Shown here one piece after another: positions 7,148 through 14,180 of a DNA stretch of 38,181 bases (within the stretch, counting starts at the first letter, position 1; every line of letters begins with the position of its first letter). This DNA is from a virus. The notes beneath the pieces were generated by a model that did not search any database, was not told where the DNA came from, and saw nothing but the letters and a program-made list of their open reading frames with translations. Location: positions 1-38,181 of the IMG/VR virus record IMGVR_UViG_3300046028_002217; one strand, 5' to 3'. A program made the position numbers and the translations under genes.

Positions 7148-8419
7148 TTAGGTCTGGCTGAACAGCAAGATGCCGCTCATTTCAGGTTGCTTGTTCACCA
7201 CACCGAACATGGTATCGAGACGATACTTGGTCTTCATGGTGTTGATGTCGTACCACTTCTGCATCACCAACTCGATGCCCTGGTCCGTGGCGGCGCGCAT
7301 CACTGCGGTACCGGCATCGGTAGGCACTGCGTAACGTCCGGGCAGGAGTTCCAGAGCGTCCTTCTGCCAGAAGGCGTTGACTGGTGCAGCCACGGTGTTC
7401 AGGAACACGATCGCGGAGGTGCCAGACTTGGTGTTAATCACGCAGTTCTGGTATTCAGCAGACGCGTCACTTGCCACTTGGTTCGTAATCATGGGAGGAC
7501 TAATCACCATGTGTGTGCCGTCGGTCACGGAGATGACACGGAAGGTCTTCAGCTGACCTGTGTCGCCCTTAGTGATGTGATGCACAGCATTCAGAGCGGC
7601 CACGGTGAAGCAGTCTCCTGCAACTACGCTAGCAGTGCTAGACACGGTCACGGACTGGGTGCGGTTATCAACGTTCAACACGCCGGCCACGGACGAGGTC
7701 GTCGCCTTAGGCACGTAGTAGTTGACTGCCGCGTCTTGGGTGCTGATAGTCAGACCTGCGCCGCCGGCGGCAGCTGCCAAGCGGTTTGCATAGTCCAGTT
7801 TGTAGGTTTCGAAACCTGCAACTGCACCGACGTAGGCGCGCTCGTAAGCCTTGTCAGACTTCTGGTTGCCGAACGAGCGTGATGCTGCCGACAGGTTGTT
7901 GGCCATGCCGTTGTAGTCACGAGTGGACAGTGCCAAGTAGCGATCGTACGAAGGTACACCCTGCTCGTTGAAGATGGCGTCGCACTGGGCCACGTCATCA
8001 AAACCAGCAGCTGCAGATGTGCGCTTCACAACCAGGGTACCCTGAGTTGCGGCCACGTTCATCAGTGCCACGTTGATGTCGCTTGCCAGTTTCTGCTTGG
8101 CGGCATCGCCCAGGCGGCCTTCTTGCAATGCGTCGCGCAGTTCCGTAGCAGTCAGGGTCCAAGGAACCGACTTCTGGAAACCGAGCGAGGCTGGCACGGA
8201 CAACTGGGTGAAGTCCTTGAAGTTGGACGTCATGTCAGTGCCGGTGAAGGACTGTGCAATGTAAGGCTGTGGACGCCAGATGGTATCGCGTGAACGCTCC
8301 ATCTCGGTGGATCCAACGGTGTACTTGGACACGTTGCGGGAAAGGACCAAGGCGTCTTGGAAACCTTCGAGAATGTCTTCAAACGCTACGCGTTCTTCTT
8401 TGGAAAATGCATTTGCCAT
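7148..8419 (-). CDS. P22 gp5-like major coat protein
   Basis: A 423-residue protein matching the P22 coat protein family in length (P22 gp5 is 430 residues) and signature. DTIWRPQPY lies near residue 45, TELRDALQEG near 90, and a helix around KQKLASDINVALMNVAATQG follows. The inserted-domain region has VDNRTQSVTVSSTASVVAGD and FRVISVTDGTHMVISPP. It forms the HK97-fold icosahedral shell around the scaffold. A strong AGGAG lies just before the ATG. The scaffold gene precedes it by 24 bases, and a hairpin follows it. Confidence 0.95.
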   Translation of the reverse strand: MANAFSKEERVAFEDILEGFQDALVLSRNVSKYTVGSTEMERSRDTIWRPQPYIAQSFTGTDMTSNFKDFTQLSVPASLGFQKSVPWTLTATELRDALQEGRLGDAAKQKLASDINVALMNVAATQGTLVVKRTSAAAGFDDVAQCDAIFNEQGVPSYDRYLALSTRDYNGMANNLSAASRSFGNQKSDKAYERAYVGAVAGFETYKLDYANRLAAAAGGAGLTISTQDAAVNYYVPKATTSSVAGVLNVDNRTQSVTVSSTASVVAGDCFTVAALNAVHHITKGDTGQLKTFRVISVTDGTHMVISPPMITNQVASDASAEYQNCVINTKSGTSAIVFLNTVAAPVNAFWQKDALELLPGRYAVPTDAGTAVMRAATDQGIELVMQKWYDINTMKTKYRLDTMFGVVNKQPEMSGILLFSQT

Positions 8420-8443
8420 GGTGGCTCCTAAATGATGTCAGGT

Positions 8444-9313
8444 TTAAGCCTTGTGCTTCTGCCGCTTGTACTCCATGACCTTCGTCATGTCGCCAGTTTT
8501 CTCAGCTTCAGCGCGCAGCCGCTCGAGGGTTGAGTCCACAGTTCCAGAGACTCGACCAGTGCCTTGCACGGTCTTCTCAGGGGCTGTGGCTGCTTTACGG
8601 TTCGTAACTTTCAATTGGGTCTCCAGTTTTGCAACCGCAAAAGCAAATTTCACGGGGTCTTTGATCGTTGCGAGTTCTGCCGCCTTCTTCGGGTTCTTAC
8701 CCAGCGCGTAAATCACCAGTGCTGAATTCTCAGCACCTTGCAAAACGATACCTTGTTGTGTGACGTTGAAGGTGTCTTGGACTGCGGCCTCGGCATCTTC
8801 AAAATCCTTTACCTTTAGCTCGCCTTTCAGCTTGCCGTAGGAATCCAACTTAGTCTGCCAAGCCTTCTGCTGCTCTTTCTGAGCCACTTCGGCTTCGGCC
8901 GCCGCCTTGTCGGTATCACGTTTCCGGTCATACCACTTCGACAGTTCTTGCTCAAACTTCTCTGTGTCGTAATCGAAGTCCTCAAGACTTGGCTTCTTGC
9001 CCAGGATTGCCGGCTTGGTCTCAGCAGTCGTAGTGGCTTTCAGTTGGTCTTCAAGTTCCCGGTTCTTGCGTTGAAGTTCACGATGATTCTTGCGTAGTTC
9101 ACGAACCCACTCAGGCGCATGCTCTTTCTCTTCGGGAGGTGGCGCTTCCTCACCAATGGCCACCACAACTTCATCGACGTCTTCATCCTTGGTCTCACCG
9201 CCTTGAACTTCGCCGGTCTCACCGTCAATGACAGTGGTCTCAACTTCTTCACCTGCGGTGTCTTCGAGTTCGATTACGTCGTCCAGTTGCTCGCCGTCTG
9301 CCTTTATTCTCAT
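8444..9313 (-). CDS. Scaffolding protein
   Basis: A 289-residue, highly charged protein. The N-terminal 75 residues are very acidic (Asp/Glu/Val-rich). Residues about 75-180 are helical and coiled-coil-like with QRKNRELEDQL. The C-terminus is a basic helix pair, ending TKVMEYKRQKHKA. P22 scaffold gp8 (303 residues) binds coat through a basic C-terminal helix-turn-helix, so the same design is visible here. It lies between portal and coat, the classic location. It would guide procapsid assembly and then exit. Confidence 0.9.
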   Translation of the reverse strand: MRIKADGEQLDDVIELEDTAGEEVETTVIDGETGEVQGGETKDEDVDEVVVAIGEEAPPPEEKEHAPEWVRELRKNHRELQRKNRELEDQLKATTTAETKPAILGKKPSLEDFDYDTEKFEQELSKWYDRKRDTDKAAAEAEVAQKEQQKAWQTKLDSYGKLKGELKVKDFEDAEAAVQDTFNVTQQGIVLQGAENSALVIYALGKNPKKAAELATIKDPVKFAFAVAKLETQLKVTNRKAATAPEKTVQGTGRVSGTVDSTLERLRAEAEKTGDMTKVMEYKRQKHKA

Positions 9314-9374
9314 GTCATACCCCGTTCAAACTCACCCATTGAAGCGGCTGGGTGGATACCGCATGATTCGGATT

Positions 9375-11489
9375 CTACTGTGGTATTGGACCAGCGGTGG
9401 GAATACTTGGGGCCGGGACCTGTTCCATGCCAGTGGGCCCCATAGCGGCGGGTTCCGGGGCTGGGATCTGGCCCATTCCACCAAACTTCTCGATGACTGC
9501 AATGGCCTGCGCCTGCTCTGCCGCATCCACCTCAGACATGGTCTTGATGGTCTCGGCGTGGGTCTTGTCCACTTGGGCGATGGTCAACACGGTATCGGCG
9601 CGGGACTTGGCTGCCTTGGCTGCTTCGTTCTCCGCCGCTTTCTCAAGGTAGACAGTGTTGGCATCGGGTTTTGCGCTCTCGGCCGCCTTGGCCAGTTCTG
9701 CCGCCTCTTCTTCACTTGGCTTCACAACGCCCATGTTGAGTAGTTTCTTGCGGAAGTAGTCGCGCACGTCACCGATGCCCTCGCCTTCCATGTTCATCAT
9801 GGCCATGGCACCGAGTACCTGCTTGGTCTCAGGGTCGTCGGTGATAGCCGCCATGCCAGTTAGAGCCCGGACCGTAGCTGCTCGCTTGCTAGCACTCGAT
9901 GGGCCGACCTCCACTGCCACGTCGAACTCGGCATCAGACAAGTCGTTCTCCACCTCTTGCGCACCGGTTTCCTGGTTCATCATTGGTCTAGCTAGTTCGA
10001 CCGACGCCATCTCGCCCTGCGGTCCAATGGACTTCATCTTGCGGCCTTCTTCCACAAAGATGTCCCGTGCCATGCTCAACCAAATCTCGCCGCTACGCTT
10101 CACGGCCTTAGCCATGTTGCTCATGTAGATGAACGTCTGCATGTCCAATTTGTTCTGGATCATCTCAACAGCTTTGCCGCTGATGTTAGAGACGATCTGC
10201 TCGCCTGCTTGCTGGTTACCCAGAACGTCTTGCATGTCCTGCTCAGTAATCTGCAGCAAGGCCGCCATGGCAGGCGGGATCTGGGGTGGCTTGGTGTATC
10301 CAATCGGGCCGCTTACCACTTGGTTGCCGTTCTGGTCTGTGATGGGATTGATCAGCAGGTATGGGTAATTCTTGAGGTTGTCCTCAGCCCACATGACTGC
10401 GTGCCCGGCAACTTGCTCAGGCGTAAGTAACGGCTTCTCAATGGAGGACAGTGCACTGATCTCACCGAGCTTGCTGAGTTGCATGTTCTTCAGGCGCTGG
10501 GCATCCTTGGCCAAGCGCACATGGCCCATGCAGCGTTCCACGTTATCCACGAACCAACGTTTGCCGTACATCGGCACGATGGGGATACACTTGCCGGCGA
10601 TGTAACCACAATCCTCAAGGACTTCCTGGCCGTTCATGATGTACTTGTGCACGCGCTTGCGCTTGAGTTTCTTCTGGCGCACCTCACGGAACCCAGTGGC
10701 TGAGAGGCGCTCCTCCAATTCAGGAGTGAGTTCAGCATCAGTGTACCGCTCTTCGTCGCCAGCCAGACCTTCGAAGATGTGAACTGTCTCGCCCTTCTCC
10801 TCGAGGCAGTAGTACTCCGCAATGTACACGACGTCTGGCGTGAGCCAGTCGAACTCAGATTGCTGGATGTCCTTGGGCCAAGATGCAGGGTTGTCGTCGT
10901 ACATCTCTTCGTATGCTGACCAGCTCATGGCAGTCAACACGTAGCAACGGCGGGCATCGCTCTTGTCCTGGCGCTTGGCATTCAGGTCGAAGAACACGGA
11001 GGAGTCCGCGTCAAAGATGGGTTCAATACGAATCCGCTGGCGCTCGTCTTCAGGGTCCTCGTCATCCTCGTAGACAGTGCGCAGACGCCAAGCACCAAAA
11101 CCTCCGCCCACGGCTTCTTCGAAGGCGTTATCGTAAGCCTCCTCAGCCACCGAGTCCTGCTCGTCTGCGCGGTAGAGACCGTCGCACGTCTCAGCAAGTT
11201 TGTCATACTCAGCACCCTCTTTGGACACGAAGTCCACAGTGATGCGGTTGTTACGATACTCGTTGATGATGCGGATTACGGCCAAATGGACCTTGTTCAC
11301 TTCGAACTTCGGTTTGTTGGCGAACTGCTCAGACAATGGACCTTCCCACTGGGCGCCTGAGATGGAGTAGAAACGGCGGTCTTGGAGGCACTGCAGACGT
11401 TCGTCGCGCAATGCTGATTGGATGTTTGCGAATTCAGTGAGCGCCTCGGAGTGGATACCTGCGAGGCGTTGTTCTTTGGTCTTAGCCAT
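9375..11489 (-). CDS. P22 gp1-like portal protein
   Basis: A 704-residue protein of the size of P22 gp1 (725 residues). Family-like segments include the N-terminus with FEVNKVHLAVIRIINEYRNN, then DNAFEEAVGGGFGAWRLRT, and CIPIVPMYGKRWFVDN. The C-terminal region is helical and ends Pro/Ala/Gly-rich; P22 portals end in a long helical barrel. The dodecamer forms the DNA entry and exit vertex and docks the terminase. It starts 3 bases after the large terminase stop with AAGG upstream. Confidence 0.95.
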   Translation of the reverse strand: MAKTKEQRLAGIHSEALTEFANIQSALRDERLQCLQDRRFYSISGAQWEGPLSEQFANKPKFEVNKVHLAVIRIINEYRNNRITVDFVSKEGAEYDKLAETCDGLYRADEQDSVAEEAYDNAFEEAVGGGFGAWRLRTVYEDDEDPEDERQRIRIEPIFDADSSVFFDLNAKRQDKSDARRCYVLTAMSWSAYEEMYDDNPASWPKDIQQSEFDWLTPDVVYIAEYYCLEEKGETVHIFEGLAGDEERYTDAELTPELEERLSATGFREVRQKKLKRKRVHKYIMNGQEVLEDCGYIAGKCIPIVPMYGKRWFVDNVERCMGHVRLAKDAQRLKNMQLSKLGEISALSSIEKPLLTPEQVAGHAVMWAEDNLKNYPYLLINPITDQNGNQVVSGPIGYTKPPQIPPAMAALLQITEQDMQDVLGNQQAGEQIVSNISGKAVEMIQNKLDMQTFIYMSNMAKAVKRSGEIWLSMARDIFVEEGRKMKSIGPQGEMASVELARPMMNQETGAQEVENDLSDAEFDVAVEVGPSSASKRAATVRALTGMAAITDDPETKQVLGAMAMMNMEGEGIGDVRDYFRKKLLNMGVVKPSEEEAAELAKAAESAKPDANTVYLEKAAENEAAKAAKSRADTVLTIAQVDKTHAETIKTMSEVDAAEQAQAIAVIEKFGGMGQIPAPEPAAMGPTGMEQVPAPSIPTAGPIPQ

Positions 11490-11492
11490 GAG

Positions 11493-12827
11493 TTAACCTT
11501 TCGAATTGAAGTGATGGAAGGACGCAAGAGGTTCGACCTTGACGTCCTTCTTGTTAGTGATGGGCCATTCATAATCGACACAGTAGCCGACGGCCGTGGT
11601 GATGTGCTGATAGTCACTGTCCTCTTCGAGGAAGGTGCTGCCCTTCTTGATCTGCACAGTGGCGAAGCCCTTGTGAACGTACTTGGCTCGCTCGATGTTC
11701 ACGAACAGGCTGACCTTGCCGGCAGCGTTCTTGATCTTGGCGCGAACAGCGTTCTGCCGGTCCTTGATTGCAGGAGCTGCCGCCTTGACCTTGCGTTCGA
11801 CCTTCCAGTTGTTGGAGCGCAGCACCTGCTCCATCTCGGTGTAGTCAGAAGCGTGCCCGTGCTTCTCACCAGCCCGGCCTGCTGGGTCGCCGTAGATGAT
11901 CACGTTGCGGTTCTGGTGGCTCTTGTACTTCTCCACGAACTCAATGGCCGACTGCCGAGCCACTGCGGACTGGAGCACGATCTCATCGAGGATGTAGAAG
12001 TCCTGGCCGCGACGCACTCCAACACCAGACGACATAGGTGTGAAGTTGAAGTCGTGGTGCCACATCAGTTGCTCGTGGGGCTGGATCGTCTCAGTGGTGT
12101 AGTTGTCCGGGCTGTAGTCCTCATACACACGACCTGATGCGGTCTCGAAGCTGGCCTCGTATTCCTGGCGGTATTGTCGCGGAGACATACGACGCTTGGC
12201 AGCATCGATCACGTCCTTGGGCAAGATGTCTGCGCTCTTCCAGGTGTAGAGTTTCCAATCAGGATCGCCCGACGCTCTGGCGTACTCGGCCATTTCGAAG
12301 TAGTGGTTTAGGCCGTCAGGAACGCCAATCAGCCAGCACCATGGACGGTAGTCAGGGCGTAGCGGATTGAACGTGTCTAGGGCCGGCGAGATGTTCTCCT
12401 GCCATGCTCCTTCGCGCACGTCTGCGATCTCATCGATAACGCCGCCGCCCCAGAGCACGCCTTCCATGCGTTGAGGTTGATCGAGACCAATGAGGCTGAT
12501 GGTAGATCCGTTGGGCAACCTAATCTGAAGCTCAGACTCACTGACGCTGCGGTCGCCGAGTACGGAGGTGAAACACAAGCGCTTGAGGTCTTGCCAGTAG
12601 ATGCGCTTCACCTGGTCCCGAGTGGGAGCCGCCACGAAGTAGGGCATTGGTTCACGCATGGCCTCACGGACCACGAAGCGCTTGGCGCGTTCAGTCTTAC
12701 CCGACCGGCGTCCTGCTGGAACCACCTTGAACCGTACCCTGTCTTCAACCAAGGCGGTCTGAACCGCGTGCTCAGTCAGTGGGTACCAACGTTCAGCGTC
12801 CTTGTTGGCAAGAAGCAATTGGGTCAT
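11493..12827 (-). CDS. terL: Terminase large subunit
   Basis: A 444-residue packaging motor. The Walker A motif is GRRSGKT (residues 39-45, after VVPA), and Walker B is GVIDE (129-133) in GGGVIDEIAD. A helicase-like motif III segment, IGVPDG, follows near 168. The RNase H-like nuclease domain has Asp259 (HHDFNF), Asp281 (ILDE) and Asp314 (YGDPAG) as likely metal ligands. It hydrolyses ATP to drive DNA into the procapsid and cuts headful ends. The start overlaps the stop of a 31-codon ORF (ATGA). Confidence 0.95.
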   Translation of the reverse strand: MTQLLLANKDAERWYPLTEHAVQTALVEDRVRFKVVPAGRRSGKTERAKRFVVREAMREPMPYFVAAPTRDQVKRIYWQDLKRLCFTSVLGDRSVSESELQIRLPNGSTISLIGLDQPQRMEGVLWGGGVIDEIADVREGAWQENISPALDTFNPLRPDYRPWCWLIGVPDGLNHYFEMAEYARASGDPDWKLYTWKSADILPKDVIDAAKRRMSPRQYRQEYEASFETASGRVYEDYSPDNYTTETIQPHEQLMWHHDFNFTPMSSGVGVRRGQDFYILDEIVLQSAVARQSAIEFVEKYKSHQNRNVIIYGDPAGRAGEKHGHASDYTEMEQVLRSNNWKVERKVKAAAPAIKDRQNAVRAKIKNAAGKVSLFVNIERAKYVHKGFATVQIKKGSTFLEEDSDYQHITTAVGYCVDYEWPITNKKDVKVEPLASFHHFNSKG

Positions 12828-12919
12828 AGTTGGGTGGCTAGTAAGATGAGGACCGCGGCAACCGGGTTGAACGGTGCTACACAGACTGCAACTACGATTG
12901 TGAAGTCCTTGAGCGTCAT
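12824..12919 (-). CDS. 31-residue membrane miniprotein between terminase genes
   Basis: A short ORF bridges the two terminase genes exactly. Its ATG (12919-12917) overlaps the small terminase stop as ATGA, and its TGA overlaps the large terminase start as ATGA. The product begins MTLKDFTIVVAVCVAPFNP and then has a second run, VAAVLILLAT, so two hydrophobic stretches are separated by a Pro-Asn-Pro turn. Precise coupling on both sides argues for translation. The function could be a small membrane protein, or translation alone could couple the two terminase genes. No homologue is known to me. Confidence 0.6.
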   Translation of the reverse strand: MTLKDFTIVVAVCVAPFNPVAAVLILLATQL

Positions 12920-13284
12920 ACTGGGAGCTTCTCAGCGATAGCCTTCAATGTGGCAGCCACGGCATCTGAGTTCCCATTGAGCGATACAGTTTGGACCGCA
13001 AGTTTTGGTGCGTAGAACGGAGATGCTGCCTTTGCAGCGTCAATTCGTGTGGGAAAGTCGGCATAAATCTCTTCCTCGATGAGGTCACGGCTTACTTCTT
13101 TGCCCTTGGTGTCATATTTAATGACCCAACGTTTGTGCTTGATGCCTTCACCGCGTGACACTTTCAGCAACCACTCGTGTGGGAGCAATCCTGTCTCCAT
13201 CGCGGCTTCACGAGCTTTGGCCGTGACCTTGGCAAGTGTGCCCTTTTTGCGCCCGGCACCTGGTCGCGCTCCACCAACTGGCAT
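12916..13284 (-). CDS. terS: Terminase small subunit
   Basis: A 122-residue basic protein. The start MPVGGARPGAGRKKGTLAKV is typical of small terminase subunits that recognise the packaging site. Helices rich in Lys and Arg follow, and the C-terminus has KLAVQTVSLNG. The start chosen is ATG 13284, with GGAGA 7 nt upstream; a TTG at 13299 in the same frame lacks a site. It is the first gene of the late block, directly downstream of the divergent regulatory region. It would bind pac-site DNA and feed it to the large subunit. Confidence 0.88.
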   Translation of the reverse strand: MPVGGARPGAGRKKGTLAKVTAKAREAAMETGLLPHEWLLKVSRGEGIKHKRWVIKYDTKGKEVSRDLIEEEIYADFPTRIDAAKAASPFYAPKLAVQTVSLNGNSDAVAATLKAIAEKLPV

Positions 13285-13334
13285 AATTCGTCTCCACAAT
13301 GATCCTGTGAATGGGTTTCACAAGCGATGGACGG

Positions 13335-13363
13335 ATCATAAACCGGTTCCAACAACGTGGAAA
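13335..13363 (-). promoter_or_regulatory. Candidate late promoter (minus strand)
   Basis: On the minus strand TTTCCA (13363-13358) and TATGAT (13340-13335) are separated by exactly 17 bases. They lie 51 bases before the small terminase start and would drive the late block. The -10 matches 5 of 6 and the -35 matches 4 of 6 of the sigma70 consensus. A palindrome AACCGGTT at 13341-13348 lies in the spacer. Confidence 0.5.
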
Positions 13364-13415
13364 CCGCCGCTCTTTATGGGCCCACAAATAACAGGCGGAA
13401 GTACCAAGTCCACAG

Positions 13416-13567
13416 TCTGCTACAGAATAGCGGTTAAAGGGCGTCTACTATCTTCTTTAAAGTAGACTAAAGAAGATAATAGAATAATAGAATAAGATCT
13501 TTAATCAGAAATAGATATAAAGGTAGGACGCCCTTTTTCTGTATCTGTAGCAGGATCTGTAGCAGAG
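13416..13567. promoter_or_regulatory. Three operator-like TCTGTAGCAGR sites
   Basis: The element occurs inverted at 13416-13426 (TCTGCTACAGA) and twice in direct orientation at 13544-13554 and 13556-13566, the last two spaced exactly 12 bp apart. They sit between the divergent late and early blocks and flank a hairpin region. Three matching 11-mers in a 150-bp region suggest binding by a regulator, possibly with looping between sites. Confidence 0.55.
13436..13538 (+). promoter_or_regulatory. Nested and mutually exclusive hairpins in divergent region
   Basis: An outer perfect 10-bp stem, AAAGGGCGTC (13436-13445) with GACGCCCTTT (13527-13536), is followed by T residues, as in a terminator. 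Inside, 13445-13459 pairs with 13468-13482 (14 of 15). A competing 7-bp stem, GTCTACT (13443-13449) with AGTAGAC (13461-13467), uses overlapping bases. The design resembles an attenuator or an operator cruciform, and no upstream plus-strand promoter was found that would transcribe it. Confidence 0.5.
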
Positions 13568-13583
13568 ACCTAAGCACTATAAT
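13555..13583 (+). promoter_or_regulatory. Candidate early promoter
   Basis: A perfect TATAAT at 13578-13583 lies 26 bases before the first plus-strand gene. The -35 position (13555-13560, ATCTGT) is poor and falls inside the TCTGTAGCAGR repeats, so the promoter may need an activator or be controlled by a protein binding there. Confidence 0.5.
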
Positions 13584-13609
13584 TAAACTTCATCAAATCG
13601 GAGTTCAAA

Positions 13610-13984
13610 ATGGAAAAAGCCTTACGAATCAAGGACTTAGAGCACATTGCCCACGTCATGGGGAAGTCAAAGCGCGAGGAAGTTCGCTTAAATCTACTCA
13701 GATTGCAGGAATTCCTCGGTTCAGAAGCCGACCTCTTTGTGGACGGCCGCAAGAAAATGTGGGGCCCGGAAGGTTCAGCTCGGGTCAAAGTTCAGACTCG
13801 CCCAGAGCGAAAAACCCATAAAGTAACGTGGCGTAATGGCGGAACTGTCGAAGTTACCACAACAGAAGCCGTCAAAATATCCCGCCGAAGGAGCGCCGGG
13901 GCACTGGCCGTAACGCTTAGTAAGAACGGCGGAACGTTCTCATTCAACGAAGACGACGACATCGTTACTATTCGGCGCCTCTAA
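13610..13984 (+). CDS. Hypothetical basic protein, first early gene
   Basis: A 124-residue Lys/Arg-rich protein. Residues 1-50 are helical (LRIKDLEHIAHVMGKSKREE, then LNLLRLQEFL). Residues 58-124 read as several beta strands (HKVTWRNGGTVEVTTTEAVK, TFSFNEDDDIVTIRRL). No known motif is recognised. It is the first gene transcribed away from the divergent region, preceded by GGAG, so it is a candidate early regulator or host-takeover protein, possibly acting on the repeats upstream of it. That role is inference from position and charge only. Confidence 0.7.
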   Translation: MEKALRIKDLEHIAHVMGKSKREEVRLNLLRLQEFLGSEADLFVDGRKKMWGPEGSARVKVQTRPERKTHKVTWRNGGTVEVTTTEAVKISRRRSAGALAVTLSKNGGTFSFNEDDDIVTIRRL

Positions 13985-14030
13985 TTTACATGAGATAGAA
14001 TCGACCTCGTCGGGCCAGTTAGCAACAGTC

Positions 14031-14180
14031 TCGCAGTATCCTGCGACTCCAGTGGCAAAACTCCTCAGCAAGGTTGATTGGTCCGACACCTTTCGTGCAG
14101 CTGAGCAAGTACGAAAGCGCCAAGCCTGCTGAGGAATTGGCGTTAAATGCCTGCGCCTCAAACGTATAACTGGAGTTTTA
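14031..14180 (+). promoter_or_regulatory. Highly structured leader of the primase-helicase gene
   Basis: The 196-bp gap before the primase gene holds a 6-bp hairpin (14031-14046) and a long nested stem. TCCTCAGCA (14062-14070) pairs with TGCTGAGGA (14127-14135), TTGG (14078-14081) with CCAA (14120-14123), and CTTTCGT (14090-14096) with ACGAAAG (14111-14117). AAAACTCC (14057-14064) is also the exact complement of GGAGTTTT (14172-14179), which contains the primase ribosome binding site. The TCC of that octamer is shared with the long stem, so the two structures exclude each other. An RNA switch, an sRNA or a protein-binding site are the options. Confidence 0.6.

Noticed and set aside
7043-7882. 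A 279-codon plus-strand ORF antisense to the coat gene
   Set aside because: His/Val-rich shadow of the clearly identified coat protein, with no start signal or family match.
11418-12137. A 239-codon plus-strand ORF antisense to terL
   Set aside because: It mirrors the nuclease domain of the large terminase and has no ribosome binding site.
13985-14128. A possible short plus-strand ORF with a GTG start at 14052
   Set aside because: The 26-residue product from the GTG reads like protein, but there is no ribosome binding site and the bases are explained by the stems of the structured leader. It should be revisited if relatives conserve the peptide.
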